Shown: positions 10,410 to 20,320 of the stretch, piece after piece
Layout: each line of letters starts with the position of its first letter
Numbering within the stretch: position 1 is the stretch's first letter
Made by a program: the position numbers and the translations under genes
Notes under the pieces: generated by a model
The model's input: only the letters and a program-made list of their open reading frames with translations
Told to the model about the DNA's origin: nothing
Databases searched by the model: none
NCBI GenBank assembly: GCA_003220685.1
Contig: QHTE01000061.1
Location: 62,001 to 126,000, forward strand
DNA: 64,000 bases
Reading direction: 5' to 3'
Source: Candidatus Rokuibacteriota bacterium
GTDB taxonomy: Bacteria > Methylomirabilota > Methylomirabilia > Rokubacteriales > CSP1-6

Positions 10410-11794
10410 TGCGCGTTGCGGTTGACGCGGAAGCCGTACCAGAGGGTTTGCAGGAGAATCTTCAGATCGAAGGCGAGGCTCCAGCGCTCGATGTAGTAGA
10501 GGTCGTGCTCGATCCGCTTCTCGATCGACGTGTTGCCCCGCCAGCCGTTGATCTGGGCCCAGCCCGTGATCCCCGCCTTCATCTTGTGTCGGAGCATGTA
10601 GCCGGGCACGCGACGCCGGAACTCCTCGACGAAGCTCGGGCGCTCGGGCCGCGGCCCCACCAGGCTCATCTCGCCGCGCAGCACGTTGAAGAGCTGCGGG
10701 AGCTCGTCGAGGCTGGTCCGTCGCAGGAAGACCCCGAGGGGGGTGCGGCGCGGATCGTCCGCGCGCGCCCACACCGGTCCGGTCGCGGCCTCGGCATTCA
10801 CCTGCATTGTGCGGAACTTCAGCATCCGGAAGCGCCGGCCGTCGACGCCCATGCGCTCCTGGCGATAGAGCACGGCCCCCGAAGACGTGAGCTTGAGCGC
10901 CACCGCGATCGCGAGCATCAGCGGCGCCGCGACCGCCAGCGCGAGCGCGCCGAAGACCAGGTCGAACACCCGCTTGACGACGCGGTTCCAGCCGTAGAGA
11001 CGCGATTCGCGCAGGTGGATGAACGGGATCGTCTCGAACTCCTCGATCCCGCCGCGGGCGGGGACGAGACCGAACACGTCCGGCACCAGGTGGATCGCGA
11101 TCGGGTCGTCGCCGATCCCGCCGAGGACCGTGGTGAGCCGCGCGGCGTCGGCGTGCGGCAGCGCGATGACCACGATGTCCACCTGCTGGCGGTCGAGCAC
11201 CGCGCGCACGTCCTCGATGCCGCCGAGCCACCGCACGTTGTCGGGGACCTCCTTCTTGTCGCTCAGCAGGCCGAGCACGAAGATGCCGACGTCGCGGCGC
11301 CGGTTGAGGACGCGGAGGACCTCGGCGGCCGGCTCCCCTCCCCCCACCACGATGGCGTAGCGCAGGTTGTATCCGTGCCGGCGAGCGAACCGGAGGACCT
11401 CGCGGAGGCCCGCGCGGGCGAGGCTCACCACGACGATCGACTGGGCCAAGAACAGGATGATGACGAGCCGCGAGTACTCGTACCCGCGGAACACGAAGGT
11501 CATGATCGAGACGAGGACCAGGGCGCCGAGCGTCGAGGCCTTGGCGACATCCCACCATTCCGACCGACGGGAGCCGAGGCGATTGGGCCGGTAGAGGTCG
11601 AAGGTGCGAAACGCGATGCCCCACACGAGCAGGATCGGCACCAGCTGCAGCGCGTAGTCGCGGAACGGCGGCACGTCGGTCACGGGCAGCAGATAGAAGC
11701 GGATCCCGTACGACCCGATCCAGCAGGCCGCGATCAGGAGCAGGTCCCCGGCGAGCGCCAGGTTCTCGACGAGTCGCGAGTGCGACTTCAGCAT
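10406..11794 (-). CDS. Undecaprenyl-phosphate glycosylphosphotransferase (WbaP/ExoY family)
   Basis: N-terminal TM bundle; C-terminal KRVFDLVFGALAL, RMGVDGRRFRMLKFRTM, RTSLDELPQLFNVLRGEMSLVGPRPE. Confidence 0.96.
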   Translation of the reverse strand: MLKSHSRLVENLALAGDLLLIAACWIGSYGIRFYLLPVTDVPPFRDYALQLVPILLVWGIAFRTFDLYRPNRLGSRRSEWWDVAKASTLGALVLVSIMTFVFRGYEYSRLVIILFLAQSIVVVSLARAGLREVLRFARRHGYNLRYAIVVGGGEPAAEVLRVLNRRRDVGIFVLGLLSDKKEVPDNVRWLGGIEDVRAVLDRQQVDIVVIALPHADAARLTTVLGGIGDDPIAIHLVPDVFGLVPARGGIEEFETIPFIHLRESRLYGWNRVVKRVFDLVFGALALAVAAPLMLAIAVALKLTSSGAVLYRQERMGVDGRRFRMLKFRTMQVNAEAATGPVWARADDPRRTPLGVFLRRTSLDELPQLFNVLRGEMSLVGPRPERPSFVEEFRRRVPGYMLRHKMKAGITGWAQINGWRGNTSIEKRIEHDLYYIERWSLAFDLKILLQTLWYGFRVNRNAH

Positions 11795-12927
11795 GCCGCC
11801 CTCGCGCGGAACTCACCCCAGCGCGCGGCGATGTAGTCGCCCAGCTTCTGCTTGAAGATCGGCCGGTCGAACGACTCGGCTCGCGCACGGAGCGCCTTGG
11901 CGTCGAACCGGTCGGCGGCGCGCTCGAACCGCTCGATCGCCTCGACCAGGGCGTCGACCGTTTGCTCCGCGAAGAACACGGCCGTCGGCGGCGCGTCGGC
12001 GACGTCCGACCCCACCATCGTCTCGAGCGCGCCGCCGCGCGCGAGCGCGAGGGTCGGGCGCCCGGCTGCGGCGGCCTCGAGCGGTGTGATCCCGAAGTCC
12101 TCGACCGCCGGGAAGATGAGCGCGCGGCAGCGCGCGTACAGGCGGGCGATCTCGGCGTCGGGCTGCCATCCGAGGAAGCTCACGGTCGGCCCGGCGAGCG
12201 CGCGCAGTCGCGCGTCCTCCGGGCCCGTGCCGACGATGACGAGCCGCCGGCCCAGCCGATTCGCCGCGCCGACGGCCAGGTCGATGCGCTTGTACGGCAC
12301 GAGCGCGCCCACCACCAGATAATAGTCGTCGGCGGCGTCCGCGATCTCGAAGCGCTGCACGTCGACCGGAGGATAGATTACGTCCGCCGAGCGGTCGTAG
12401 GCGCGCCGGATGCGATCACCGATGTGGCGCGAGATCGCGACGAACCGGTGCACGCCGGAGGTCCGTCGGTCCCAGCGCCTGAGCGCCGCCGCGATCGGCG
12501 GCCCGAGGACTCGGGCGGCCAGGCCGTGGCCGGGCCCGAAGTAGTCGCTCGACAGGTCCCACACGTAGCGCATCGGAGAAAAGCAATAGCACAGATGAAG
12601 GGCGCCGGGAGGCACACGCACCCCCTTCGCGACGCAGTGGCTCATGGAGACGATCACGTCGTAGCCGGAGAGATCGAACCGGCTGATCGCGAGCGGAAAC
12701 GTCGGCAGGTAGTAGCGGTACCGCGTCGAGGCCCGCGGCAGGCGCTGGACGAACGACGTGACGATGCGCCGGCGCTCGATCGGGGTGGTGACGCTGCCCG
12801 GCACGTGCAGGAGTGTGAAGAGCGGCGCGTCCGGAAAGAGCTCGCACAGGACCTCGAGGCAGCGCTCGCCGCCGCGCATCCCGGTCAGCCAGTCGTGAAC
12901 GAGGGCGACTCGCGCGCCCGGAATCAA
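11788..12927 (-). CDS. Glycosyltransferase family 4
   Basis: GT-B fold: VALVHDWLTGMRGGE, VGALVPYKRIDLAV, FPAVEDFGITPLEAAAAGRPTLALARGGALE. Start codon uncertain (TTG near 12927). Confidence 0.92.
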   Translation of the reverse strand: MIPGARVALVHDWLTGMRGGERCLEVLCELFPDAPLFTLLHVPGSVTTPIERRRIVTSFVQRLPRASTRYRYYLPTFPLAISRFDLSGYDVIVSMSHCVAKGVRVPPGALHLCYCFSPMRYVWDLSSDYFGPGHGLAARVLGPPIAAALRRWDRRTSGVHRFVAISRHIGDRIRRAYDRSADVIYPPVDVQRFEIADAADDYYLVVGALVPYKRIDLAVGAANRLGRRLVIVGTGPEDARLRALAGPTVSFLGWQPDAEIARLYARCRALIFPAVEDFGITPLEAAAAGRPTLALARGGALETMVGSDVADAPPTAVFFAEQTVDALVEAIERFERAADRFDAKALRARAESFDRPIFKQKLGDYIAARWGEFRARAAC

Positions 12928-12938
12928 GCCTGCGTCCG

Positions 12939-13907
12939 CTAGCGCGGGCGTGACCCCAACCGCCGGCGCCAATACTCGAGCAGGTCGGTGAGCGTCTGCT
13001 CGAGCGGGATCGTTGTGCGCCATCCGAGCGCGCTCTCGACCTTCTGCCGCGAGCCGCGCAAGGCCGGCACGTCGGACGGGCGCAGACGAGCGGGGTCCTG
13101 ACGGATCTCGATGTGCGGCACGGTCGACCTCTCGATCAGGAAATTCAGGAGGCGCTCGATCGACCACTCGAGGCCGGAGCACAGGTTGTAGACCTCGCCC
13201 GGCGTGCCGCGCTCGAGCAGGAGCCAATAGCCGCGCACGATGTCGCGCACGTCGGAGAAATCGCGGGTCGGCTTGAGATCGCCCACGTACACGATCGGCT
13301 CGCGCAGCCCCGCCTCCATCTCGGCGATCTGCTTTGCGAAGTTCGACTCGGAGAAGGCGTCGCCGCGACGGGGCCCGGTGTGGTTGAAGGCGCGCGAGCG
13401 CAGGACGTGCATCCCGTAGCTCTTGAAGTACTGCCAGCCCATCAGGTCCTGCGCCACCTTGCTCACGGCGTAGGGCGAGAGCGGCCGCAGCGGGTTCGTC
13501 TCGCGGATCGGCAGCTCGTCGGGCTCTACGAGGCCATATTCTTCGCTCGAGCCGATCACCAGGAACCGCGCCGATGAGCCGAGCTGGCGCATGGCTTCGA
13601 ACAGGTTCATCTGGCTGACGACGTTGGTGTAGAACGTCTCGATCGGGGTCTGCCACGATGCGTGGACGAAGCTCTGGGCCGCCAGGTGGATGATGTAGTC
13701 GGGCCGCGCCTGCTCGAGGACCGTCCGCACCGAGAGGATGTCGCGCAGGTCCGACTCGATGAGGGTCACGCGGTCGCGAAACCCCTCGATGAGCTCGGTT
13801 TTGCTTCGCCAGCGCACGGAGCCGAACACTTCTGCGCCGCGCTCGAGTGCCAGCTCTGCGAGATGGCTGCCGACGAAACCTGTGATACCCGTGATCAAAA
13901 TTCGCAT
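12939..13907 (-). CDS. NAD-dependent epimerase/dehydratase (GDP-4-keto-6-deoxymannose reductase/GDP-mannose dehydratase-like)
   Basis: MRILITGITGFVGSHL, IGSSEEYG and YAVSK motifs. Confidence 0.88.
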   Translation of the reverse strand: MRILITGITGFVGSHLAELALERGAEVFGSVRWRSKTELIEGFRDRVTLIESDLRDILSVRTVLEQARPDYIIHLAAQSFVHASWQTPIETFYTNVVSQMNLFEAMRQLGSSARFLVIGSSEEYGLVEPDELPIRETNPLRPLSPYAVSKVAQDLMGWQYFKSYGMHVLRSRAFNHTGPRRGDAFSESNFAKQIAEMEAGLREPIVYVGDLKPTRDFSDVRDIVRGYWLLLERGTPGEVYNLCSGLEWSIERLLNFLIERSTVPHIEIRQDPARLRPSDVPALRGSRQKVESALGWRTTIPLEQTLTDLLEYWRRRLGSRPR

Positions 13908-13920
13908 CCCGGCCATAGTA

Positions 13921-14736
13921 CTACACCCCGTACGGCGAACCTTCCATACCCCGGGGCCCACGAAGCGCGCGCCGCCAGGCGGCGGGTAGGGCCAACGCCG
14001 TGACGGGCCGGAGCGCGAAGACGACGCACCACCAGGGATAGGCATGGCTCCGCACGGCTCGCCACCGCACCCTCGCCTCGGCCAGAAGCCGCTCGTTGTT
14101 GCGAACGGCCGAAATGCGTCCGGGAGGGAGCCGACGGATCACGAGAAGCTCGGGCAGATTGGCCAGCCGCGAGACGTGAGCCATCCGCATCCAGAGATCG
14201 TAATCCTGGGCGACCGGAAACGACGGATCGTAGGCGCCGACCCCGTCGAGCACGGTGCGCCGCATCATCATCGAGGAATGCACGAACGGGTTTGCCCGGA
14301 TGAGCGCCCGGCGGAGCGCCGCGTCGTCCACGGGCGGACGCAGGATCGCGACCTCGCGGCCGGACGGATCGACCTCGCGGGCTCCCGTCCCCAGAAGCCC
14401 GACGCCCGGATGGGCATCGAGGTACTGGCGCTGGCGCGCGAGCCGTTCGGGCAGCGCCACGTCATCGGCGTCGAGCCGGGCGACCAGAGGGGCGCGCGCC
14501 AGGTCGAGCGCGCGATTCAGCGCCCGCGTCAGCCCCTGCCGCGCACGCCGCTCGATCCGCAGCCGCGGGTCTCGAATCGACGCGAGCACTTCTGGCGTCG
14601 CGTCGGTCGAGCCGTCGTCGATGACGATGACCTCGAGGTCGGCGAGCGTCTGGCCGAGCAGGGACTCGACGGCGGCGCCCACCCACGGCGCTCCGTCGAA
14701 GACCGCCATCGCCACGGATACGGCCGGCGTCTTCAC
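13921..14736 (-). CDS. Glycosyltransferase family 2
   Basis: GT-A motifs VSVAMAVFDGAPWVGAAVESLLGQTLADLEVIVIDDGSTDAT and RLDADD. Confidence 0.95.
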   Translation of the reverse strand: MKTPAVSVAMAVFDGAPWVGAAVESLLGQTLADLEVIVIDDGSTDATPEVLASIRDPRLRIERRARQGLTRALNRALDLARAPLVARLDADDVALPERLARQRQYLDAHPGVGLLGTGAREVDPSGREVAILRPPVDDAALRRALIRANPFVHSSMMMRRTVLDGVGAYDPSFPVAQDYDLWMRMAHVSRLANLPELLVIRRLPPGRISAVRNNERLLAEARVRWRAVRSHAYPWWCVVFALRPVTALALPAAWRRALRGPRGMEGSPYGV

Positions 14737-15623
14737 GCGTCGCGGCGCGCCGTCAGCGCCAGGACGGCGCCGATGTGGCGGACAAGCGGAACGCGTCCGA
14801 GGATTCGCTCGACCCGGAAGCGAACATCCGGCGACGGAATCAGCCGGCGCGAGTAGGGAATCCAGTAGGTCTCGATGCGCACGGTCCCGAATCCCCCATG
14901 TCGACAGAGCGCGCGGAGCTCGCCCCGCGTCAAGAAGTCGTGGGTCGCCCAGTTCCGCTCGTCCTCGCGGTGCTCCCTGGCCCGATAGGTGCGGCGGTAT
15001 TTCCTCGCGAGCCGACCCACCCGCCGGAGGTTGTGGTGCGGCTCGACCAGATAGAGGCGCCCGCCGGGGCGGACGACTCTCCCGAGCTCGGCGAATACCT
15101 CCGGTCGCCGATGGAAGTGGTGGAGGCTCTGGATGAGGAAGGCCGAGTCGATCGACCCGGCGGGTACGTGGGCGCCGAGATCGAACGCCGTCGCGCCGAC
15201 GACCTCGACGTTATCGAGGCGGGCGGCGGCGCACCGCTCGCGGGCGACCTTCTGCAGATCGGCCACCGGCTCGATCGCGATCACGGAGCGCGCTCGGCGC
15301 GCGATCAACGCCGTGAAATAGCCACTCCCCGCGCCGAGCTCCAGCGCCCGACCGTAGACGTCGCCGTCCCCTCCGGGCCTCGACCCGGCCCAGACCTCCG
15401 CGACCAGAGCACGCGCCGGGTACTCGTGCTGGCCATCGTCCTCGTAGCGGTGGAGCCGATCGTACTGCGCCGCGCGTTCGCCCGAAAAGGCGTGCTCGTT
15501 GAACCCGCTGTTGATCCGATCGAGCTTGGCGCGCGATTCTCGTGAGAGCAGCGCCATTTTCAACCGGTGCGGCAGCACCAGGTACAGCAGATAGTTGCGG
15601 CCGCCGATCTCGATCAGCGCCAC
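14733..15623 (-). CDS. Class I SAM-dependent methyltransferase
   Basis: ALELGAGSGYFTALIARRA; GTG start overlaps the upstream gene. Confidence 0.88.
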   Translation of the reverse strand: MALIEIGGRNYLLYLVLPHRLKMALLSRESRAKLDRINSGFNEHAFSGERAAQYDRLHRYEDDGQHEYPARALVAEVWAGSRPGGDGDVYGRALELGAGSGYFTALIARRARSVIAIEPVADLQKVARERCAAARLDNVEVVGATAFDLGAHVPAGSIDSAFLIQSLHHFHRRPEVFAELGRVVRPGGRLYLVEPHHNLRRVGRLARKYRRTYRAREHREDERNWATHDFLTRGELRALCRHGGFGTVRIETYWIPYSRRLIPSPDVRFRVERILGRVPLVRHIGAVLALTARRDA

Positions 15624-16576
15624 GGTCTCGGCTCCGACGCGACGCTCTTGAGAAGCAGCATGTTCAGATAGGGCAAGCAGACCGACGGCGGCTGTCCGAC
15701 CGCGCGAGCGGCGGCGCACAGCACGGCGAAGACGGGCAGGAGCGCGCGGCGCGTCGACGAGCGCGCCGTGTCGTTGAAGAACCGCCAGCCGTAGCCCGCT
15801 TCCTCGGTGACGTCCGTGAGTCCTCGCCAGCCGGACGACGGCAGGCACTCGGCGAGCGTCGCGTTGCGCCAACCCGTGCCGTCGGCGACGAAGTCGGCGT
15901 ACGGCACGGCGCCGAATCGCCGCGGCCGGAGCGCCCGAGCGTAGCGGTGCGCCAGCCCGGGTGGAAGCCACTGGACGAGGGGCAGGCCGACCGAGTGCGT
16001 CTCGAGCGGGAACCAGCGGTTGGGTGTGTCCAGGATGGCGATGTGTCCGCCGGGCGCCAGCACGCGATAGTACTCGTCCACCTGCGAGCGCCGCGCGGGC
16101 GGCAGGTGCTCCACGACACCGATCGCGAGCACCGCGTCGAACGCGCCGTCCTCGTACGGCAGGCGCCTGGTCTGGTCGTTCGTGAAGAGCGCGACCTCCC
16201 GGACCTTCGCGAGCCGCATCTCGTCGACCTTGGCCCGCGCGATCTCGACGAAGGCCGCGTCGGTATCGAAGGCGTGGATCGTGTCGACCTCCGGCTGATC
16301 GCACAGGTATTCCGTCATGTGGCCGAACGAGCAGCCGACCTCCAGCACCTTCAGCTTTCCGAGTCCCTGCGCACGCAGGTATCGAAAGAATGGACCCAGA
16401 TAATGCGCCCCGCGCGTCTCCTTGTACGACAGGTACGGCGGCGTGCGCCCGAGACCTTTCCGCGCGATCAGCATCCGGATCACGCGCTCGCTGTAGCGCG
16501 TGGCGTATTCGCGGCTCCCGACGCTCAGGAGCCTCGTGTCCCCGCGATCGGTGAGACGATACGGCGCGTCGCTCAT
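15614..16576 (-). CDS. Class I SAM-dependent methyltransferase
   Basis: LKVLEVGCSFGHMTEYL, FDAVLAIGVVEHLPP, VLAPGGHIAI. Confidence 0.9.
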   Translation of the reverse strand: MSDAPYRLTDRGDTRLLSVGSREYATRYSERVIRMLIARKGLGRTPPYLSYKETRGAHYLGPFFRYLRAQGLGKLKVLEVGCSFGHMTEYLCDQPEVDTIHAFDTDAAFVEIARAKVDEMRLAKVREVALFTNDQTRRLPYEDGAFDAVLAIGVVEHLPPARRSQVDEYYRVLAPGGHIAILDTPNRWFPLETHSVGLPLVQWLPPGLAHRYARALRPRRFGAVPYADFVADGTGWRNATLAECLPSSGWRGLTDVTEEAGYGWRFFNDTARSSTRRALLPVFAVLCAAARAVGQPPSVCLPYLNMLLLKSVASEPRPWR

Positions 16577-17688
16577 CCGCGCGCCCCCACCGTTCGGAGC
16601 AGCGCGATCTCCCGCTCGACGCAGGCGGCCAGATCGTAGCGCTCGATCGCCGTCTTGCGCGCAGCCCGGCCGAGGGCGGCGGCGAGCGTCGGGTCGGTCA
16701 AGACTCGATGGAGGCATGCCGTCAGCGCTTCCGGCCGCCGTGGATCGAACAGGAGTCCGGTGGCCCCATCGGTGACGAGCGAGCGGTTGCCCGCGCAGTC
16801 CGAGGCGACACAGGGCAGCCCGGAGCTCATCGCCTCCAGCAGGGCCTTGGGATGCCCTTCGGTGAAGGACGCGAGCACGAACGCGTCCGCCGAAGCGTAG
16901 AGCTCGGGCAGCCGGCGCTGGTCGACCACGCCCCGAAAGTCGGCGCTGACGCTCTCGGCCTCCGCCTGGCGGCGCAGCGATCCTTCGAGGGGACCGCCGC
17001 CGACGATCACGAGCCGCGGGCGCCTTCCCGGGAGCCGCGCCGCCGCCGTGATCAAGGTCGCCAGATTTTTCTCGGGCGCCAGCCGTCCGACGTAGAGCAC
17101 GCGTCGGCCGCCGTCCGGGTTCGCGGCGGGAGCGCCCGGCGCGAACAGGCGCGTGTCCACACCGTTCGGGATCAGCTCGACGCGGCGGGCTCGCGCTGCG
17201 GCGCGCGCCCGCAGCTCTTCGGTGGTCGCGATCACGGCGGCCGCGCGCCTGAGGCCCACCCGCTCGACGACCGCCTTGACCAGGCGCTTGGGCCCGGGGC
17301 GCGAGAGGCTGCCGTACCAGAATCCGTAGGTCGTCACGTAGGGCACGCCGAAGCGGGCGTTCGCGAGGATCGCGGGGATCACGCCGGTCACCTGGAAGAC
17401 GCGCAGCACGGCGCAGGCCCGAAACGACGCGGCGTGCACCCACGGCATGGAGACAGCGCGTCGCGTGCGGCTCGTCGGCCGCCCCGGCGTCAGCATCTCG
17501 ACCGCATCCAGCAGAGTCCGGTCGTCGGTGAACTCCGCGAGCGACTCGGGCAGGTAGCTGAAGTAGAGCACGCGCCGGAACGCGCGGACGTACGGCCGGA
17601 GGTAGCCGTCGACGAGCCGCGGCGCCTGGCCCGTCGACGCCAGCTCGCGAATCCCGCCGCCGAGCGAGGGCAGGAGGCCGACGGTCAT
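16573..17688 (-). CDS. Glycosyltransferase family 4
   Basis: VLYVGRLAPEKNLATLI, SFTEGHPKALLEAMSSGLPCVASDCAGN. Internal Met used as start. Confidence 0.93.
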   Translation of the reverse strand: MTVGLLPSLGGGIRELASTGQAPRLVDGYLRPYVRAFRRVLYFSYLPESLAEFTDDRTLLDAVEMLTPGRPTSRTRRAVSMPWVHAASFRACAVLRVFQVTGVIPAILANARFGVPYVTTYGFWYGSLSRPGPKRLVKAVVERVGLRRAAAVIATTEELRARAAARARRVELIPNGVDTRLFAPGAPAANPDGGRRVLYVGRLAPEKNLATLITAAARLPGRRPRLVIVGGGPLEGSLRRQAEAESVSADFRGVVDQRRLPELYASADAFVLASFTEGHPKALLEAMSSGLPCVASDCAGNRSLVTDGATGLLFDPRRPEALTACLHRVLTDPTLAAALGRAARKTAIERYDLAACVEREIALLRTVGARG

Positions 17689-17762
17689 CTCAGCACCACT
17701 TCCAGAGCCGCTGGAAATCCCGTGCGCAGGTCGCCACCAGGACGAGATATCGAGCGGCGCGC

Positions 17763-18482
17763 TCATGACCACTCGATACCACGCCGGTGGCCATATACAA
17801 AGAGCGTCTGGCCGAATCTCCGTAGCAGCCACTGCGGTACGCGTCGTCCGACCAGGTGGTGCAGCCCGGCATACCGCGCGTGCGACAGTCGCAGCGCCTT
17901 CGGACCGAGTAGGAACGCGCCGGTCACCGTCCAGACGAACTCGTGGCCCGGCAAGAGACTCGGCAGGTCTTCGGTGTTGTACATCCAGTGTGGGACATTC
18001 GAGACCCCCAACAGACCCAGCCGTCGCAGAAGGGTGTTCAGCTGCCGTCGGGTCGTCACGCTGAAATAGACATCATGTCGCGCCACGCGCGTCAATTCTC
18101 GAATCGCTGCGGCTGGTTGCTCGAAGTGCATGAACGACTGATGGCACGCGACGAGGTCGAAGGCACGATTCGCAAACGGCAACTCGTACACCGAGGCGAC
18201 GAGAGTCAGAGCGCGCGGCACGCCCTCTCGCGCCTGGAGAACCATGTCTCGATTGACGTCGAGGCCCACGAGGCGGAGATCTGGTCGGTGTAGCGCGATC
18301 GCCTTGAGGAGGCGCCCGCGACCGCACGGCACGTCGAGGACCGAGCGATGCGCTGGACGCAACGCCCGGAGGGCATACGCGATGTCGGCGGTGACGTCGG
18401 GCACGGTGGACCAGGCCTGCCAATAGTCGGTGTTGCGAAAGAAGGCCTCGGCCCGATCACGACGAGATGTCGGCGGCGTCAT
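17763..18482 (-). CDS. Class I SAM-dependent methyltransferase
   Basis: SVLDVPCGRGRLLKAI, FDLVACHQSFMHF. Confidence 0.88.
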   Translation of the reverse strand: MTPPTSRRDRAEAFFRNTDYWQAWSTVPDVTADIAYALRALRPAHRSVLDVPCGRGRLLKAIALHRPDLRLVGLDVNRDMVLQAREGVPRALTLVASVYELPFANRAFDLVACHQSFMHFEQPAAAIRELTRVARHDVYFSVTTRRQLNTLLRRLGLLGVSNVPHWMYNTEDLPSLLPGHEFVWTVTGAFLLGPKALRLSHARYAGLHHLVGRRVPQWLLRRFGQTLFVYGHRRGIEWS

Positions 18483-19660
18483 CGGCGAGCTCGGTTTGAC
18501 GGCTCGACGGTCCTGACCGCGAACGCTCGATCGCCGAGGCGCCAGCGTTTCACGATCTCCTCGTACAGGCGTCGAACCGCACTGACCGCCCGGTCCCAGC
18601 GAAATGCCGCGTCGACCCGGAGCCTATTCGCGCCGCCGCCGGCGGCGCGATGTTCCGGCGACGCGAGATAGACGCTCAAAGCCTCTACGAACTCCCTGAC
18701 GGAGCCGGGCGCGCAGACGATGCTACCGGGACCGTCGCCGACCAGCTCTGGCAAGGCTCCCAGACGAGGCACGACCACGGGCAGCCCCGAGGACATCGCC
18801 TCGGCCACCGAGAACCCGAAGCCTTCAAGTGACGACGGGGATACGAACACGTCGGCTAGGTTGTAGACGCCCGGCTTCTCCTCTTCGGTAACGCGGCCCG
18901 CAAAGAGGACATGGGCGTCGATTCCCAGCGTGCGTGCCCGCCGGCGCAGGCTCGACTCCAGTGGTCCCGCGCCGGCCACGAGCAGCGTCGCCGCCGGGAC
19001 CTCGCCCAGTACCTCCCTCCACACGTCGAGGAGGAACGGTAGATTCTTCCGGACTTTGAGGCCCCCAAGAAAGAGTGCGACAGGGCCATCGCCGAGGCCC
19101 AGACGCCTCGCGAGCGCCGGATCGCGAGGCGCCGGCCTGAACCGCTCGTCGACCCCATTGTGGATCACCGAGACGTGGTCGACACGTACGCCCAACTCGC
19201 TTGCCAGCTGTCGGCGTGAGAACTCGCTCACCGTGATTACGTGATCGCACGCGTCGATGACACGCTTCTCGATCACTGCGTTGAGCGGTCCCGGATCCAG
19301 ATGGTGATGATGGGCCACGATCGGGACCGCAAGCCGGTACCGGGCGCGCGCCCAGAGCGCAGCCGGGCCGATGTATCGGAGCGAGTGGACGCGGAGCAGA
19401 TCGAACCCAACGGTCGCGGCGACTCGCCGGATCGCAGGCGGTACGACGAACGGCGCGACGTACCAACGCAATCCGCGGCCGATGGCGAAGCGGTGCACAG
19501 TCCAGTTCGCGGCCGCCGATGGGTGCGGCTTGCCCCGCGCGAGGATCAGCTCGATCTGGACCCCAGCTTGTCCCAGTCTGGTCAGCAGTTCGCGCTCGTA
19601 GGTTTCTCCACCCGACATCGTCTCGGGCGCCACGCCGCAGTGAGGTGTGCAGATGCGCAT
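18479..19660 (-). CDS. Glycosyltransferase family 4
   Basis: GGETYERELL, VALFLGGLKVRKNLPFLLD, SSLEGFGFSVAEAMSSGLPVVVPRLGALPE. Confidence 0.94.
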   Translation of the reverse strand: MRICTPHCGVAPETMSGGETYERELLTRLGQAGVQIELILARGKPHPSAAANWTVHRFAIGRGLRWYVAPFVVPPAIRRVAATVGFDLLRVHSLRYIGPAALWARARYRLAVPIVAHHHHLDPGPLNAVIEKRVIDACDHVITVSEFSRRQLASELGVRVDHVSVIHNGVDERFRPAPRDPALARRLGLGDGPVALFLGGLKVRKNLPFLLDVWREVLGEVPAATLLVAGAGPLESSLRRRARTLGIDAHVLFAGRVTEEEKPGVYNLADVFVSPSSLEGFGFSVAEAMSSGLPVVVPRLGALPELVGDGPGSIVCAPGSVREFVEALSVYLASPEHRAAGGGANRLRVDAAFRWDRAVSAVRRLYEEIVKRWRLGDRAFAVRTVEPSNRARR

Positions 19661-19666
19661 CGGCCG

Positions 19667-20320
19667 TTAGCGGCTGGCGACGATGAAGTAGCCGCCAACG
19701 TACGAAGCGAACTCTGGCCGCCGCGCGTACGGGGTCCGGTCGAGACACACGAGCAAGTCGAGCAGCGGAAAGAATAGATAACCGGCGTGGCGCAGGCCAG
19801 CCGGGGCGCGTTGGACGAGGAGCCTGAGCATACCGGCCAAGTGCGTGAAGTATCCTCCCTGAGGCGTCACAGTGTTGGCGGTGAGACCGCTTTCGGCGAT
19901 CAGGCGGCGCCACATGAGGTCGGTGTAGCGCACGTAGTCATTGGGATCGCCATGCAAATGCTCGAGGAATGGCGCGGTCGCCACGAGGCGGCCGCCCGGT
20001 CGCAGTACACGATGGCACTCACGCAACGCCGAGGCGGTGTCGGGCACGTGCTCGAGCACCTCGGTGATCTTGATGGCATCGAACGTCGCGTCCTTGAACG
20101 GGAGCGCCTGGACATCCGCGCGCACGTGCGGCCTCCCTGCCGCCGATGTATCCGCAACGACCCAGCGCGCATTCGGCGGTGCTCGAAAACTGCCACGCCG
20201 GCGCCCGCCACCGACGTCGAGCACCCGGCCGGTGAAGAGCGCCTTCGCCGTCTCGAGGTCCGCATCGATCAGTCGGCGACGGTACGAGGTCCCAAGGTAG
20301 AGTGCGAGTCGCGGCATCAC
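19667..20320 (-). CDS. Class I SAM-dependent methyltransferase
   Basis: GRVLDVGGGRRRGSF, FDAIKITEVLEHVPDTASALRECHRVLRPGGRLV. Confidence 0.9.
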   Translation of the reverse strand: MMPRLALYLGTSYRRRLIDADLETAKALFTGRVLDVGGGRRRGSFRAPPNARWVVADTSAAGRPHVRADVQALPFKDATFDAIKITEVLEHVPDTASALRECHRVLRPGGRLVATAPFLEHLHGDPNDYVRYTDLMWRRLIAESGLTANTVTPQGGYFTHLAGMLRLLVQRAPAGLRHAGYLFFPLLDLLVCLDRTPYARRPEFASYVGGYFIVASR

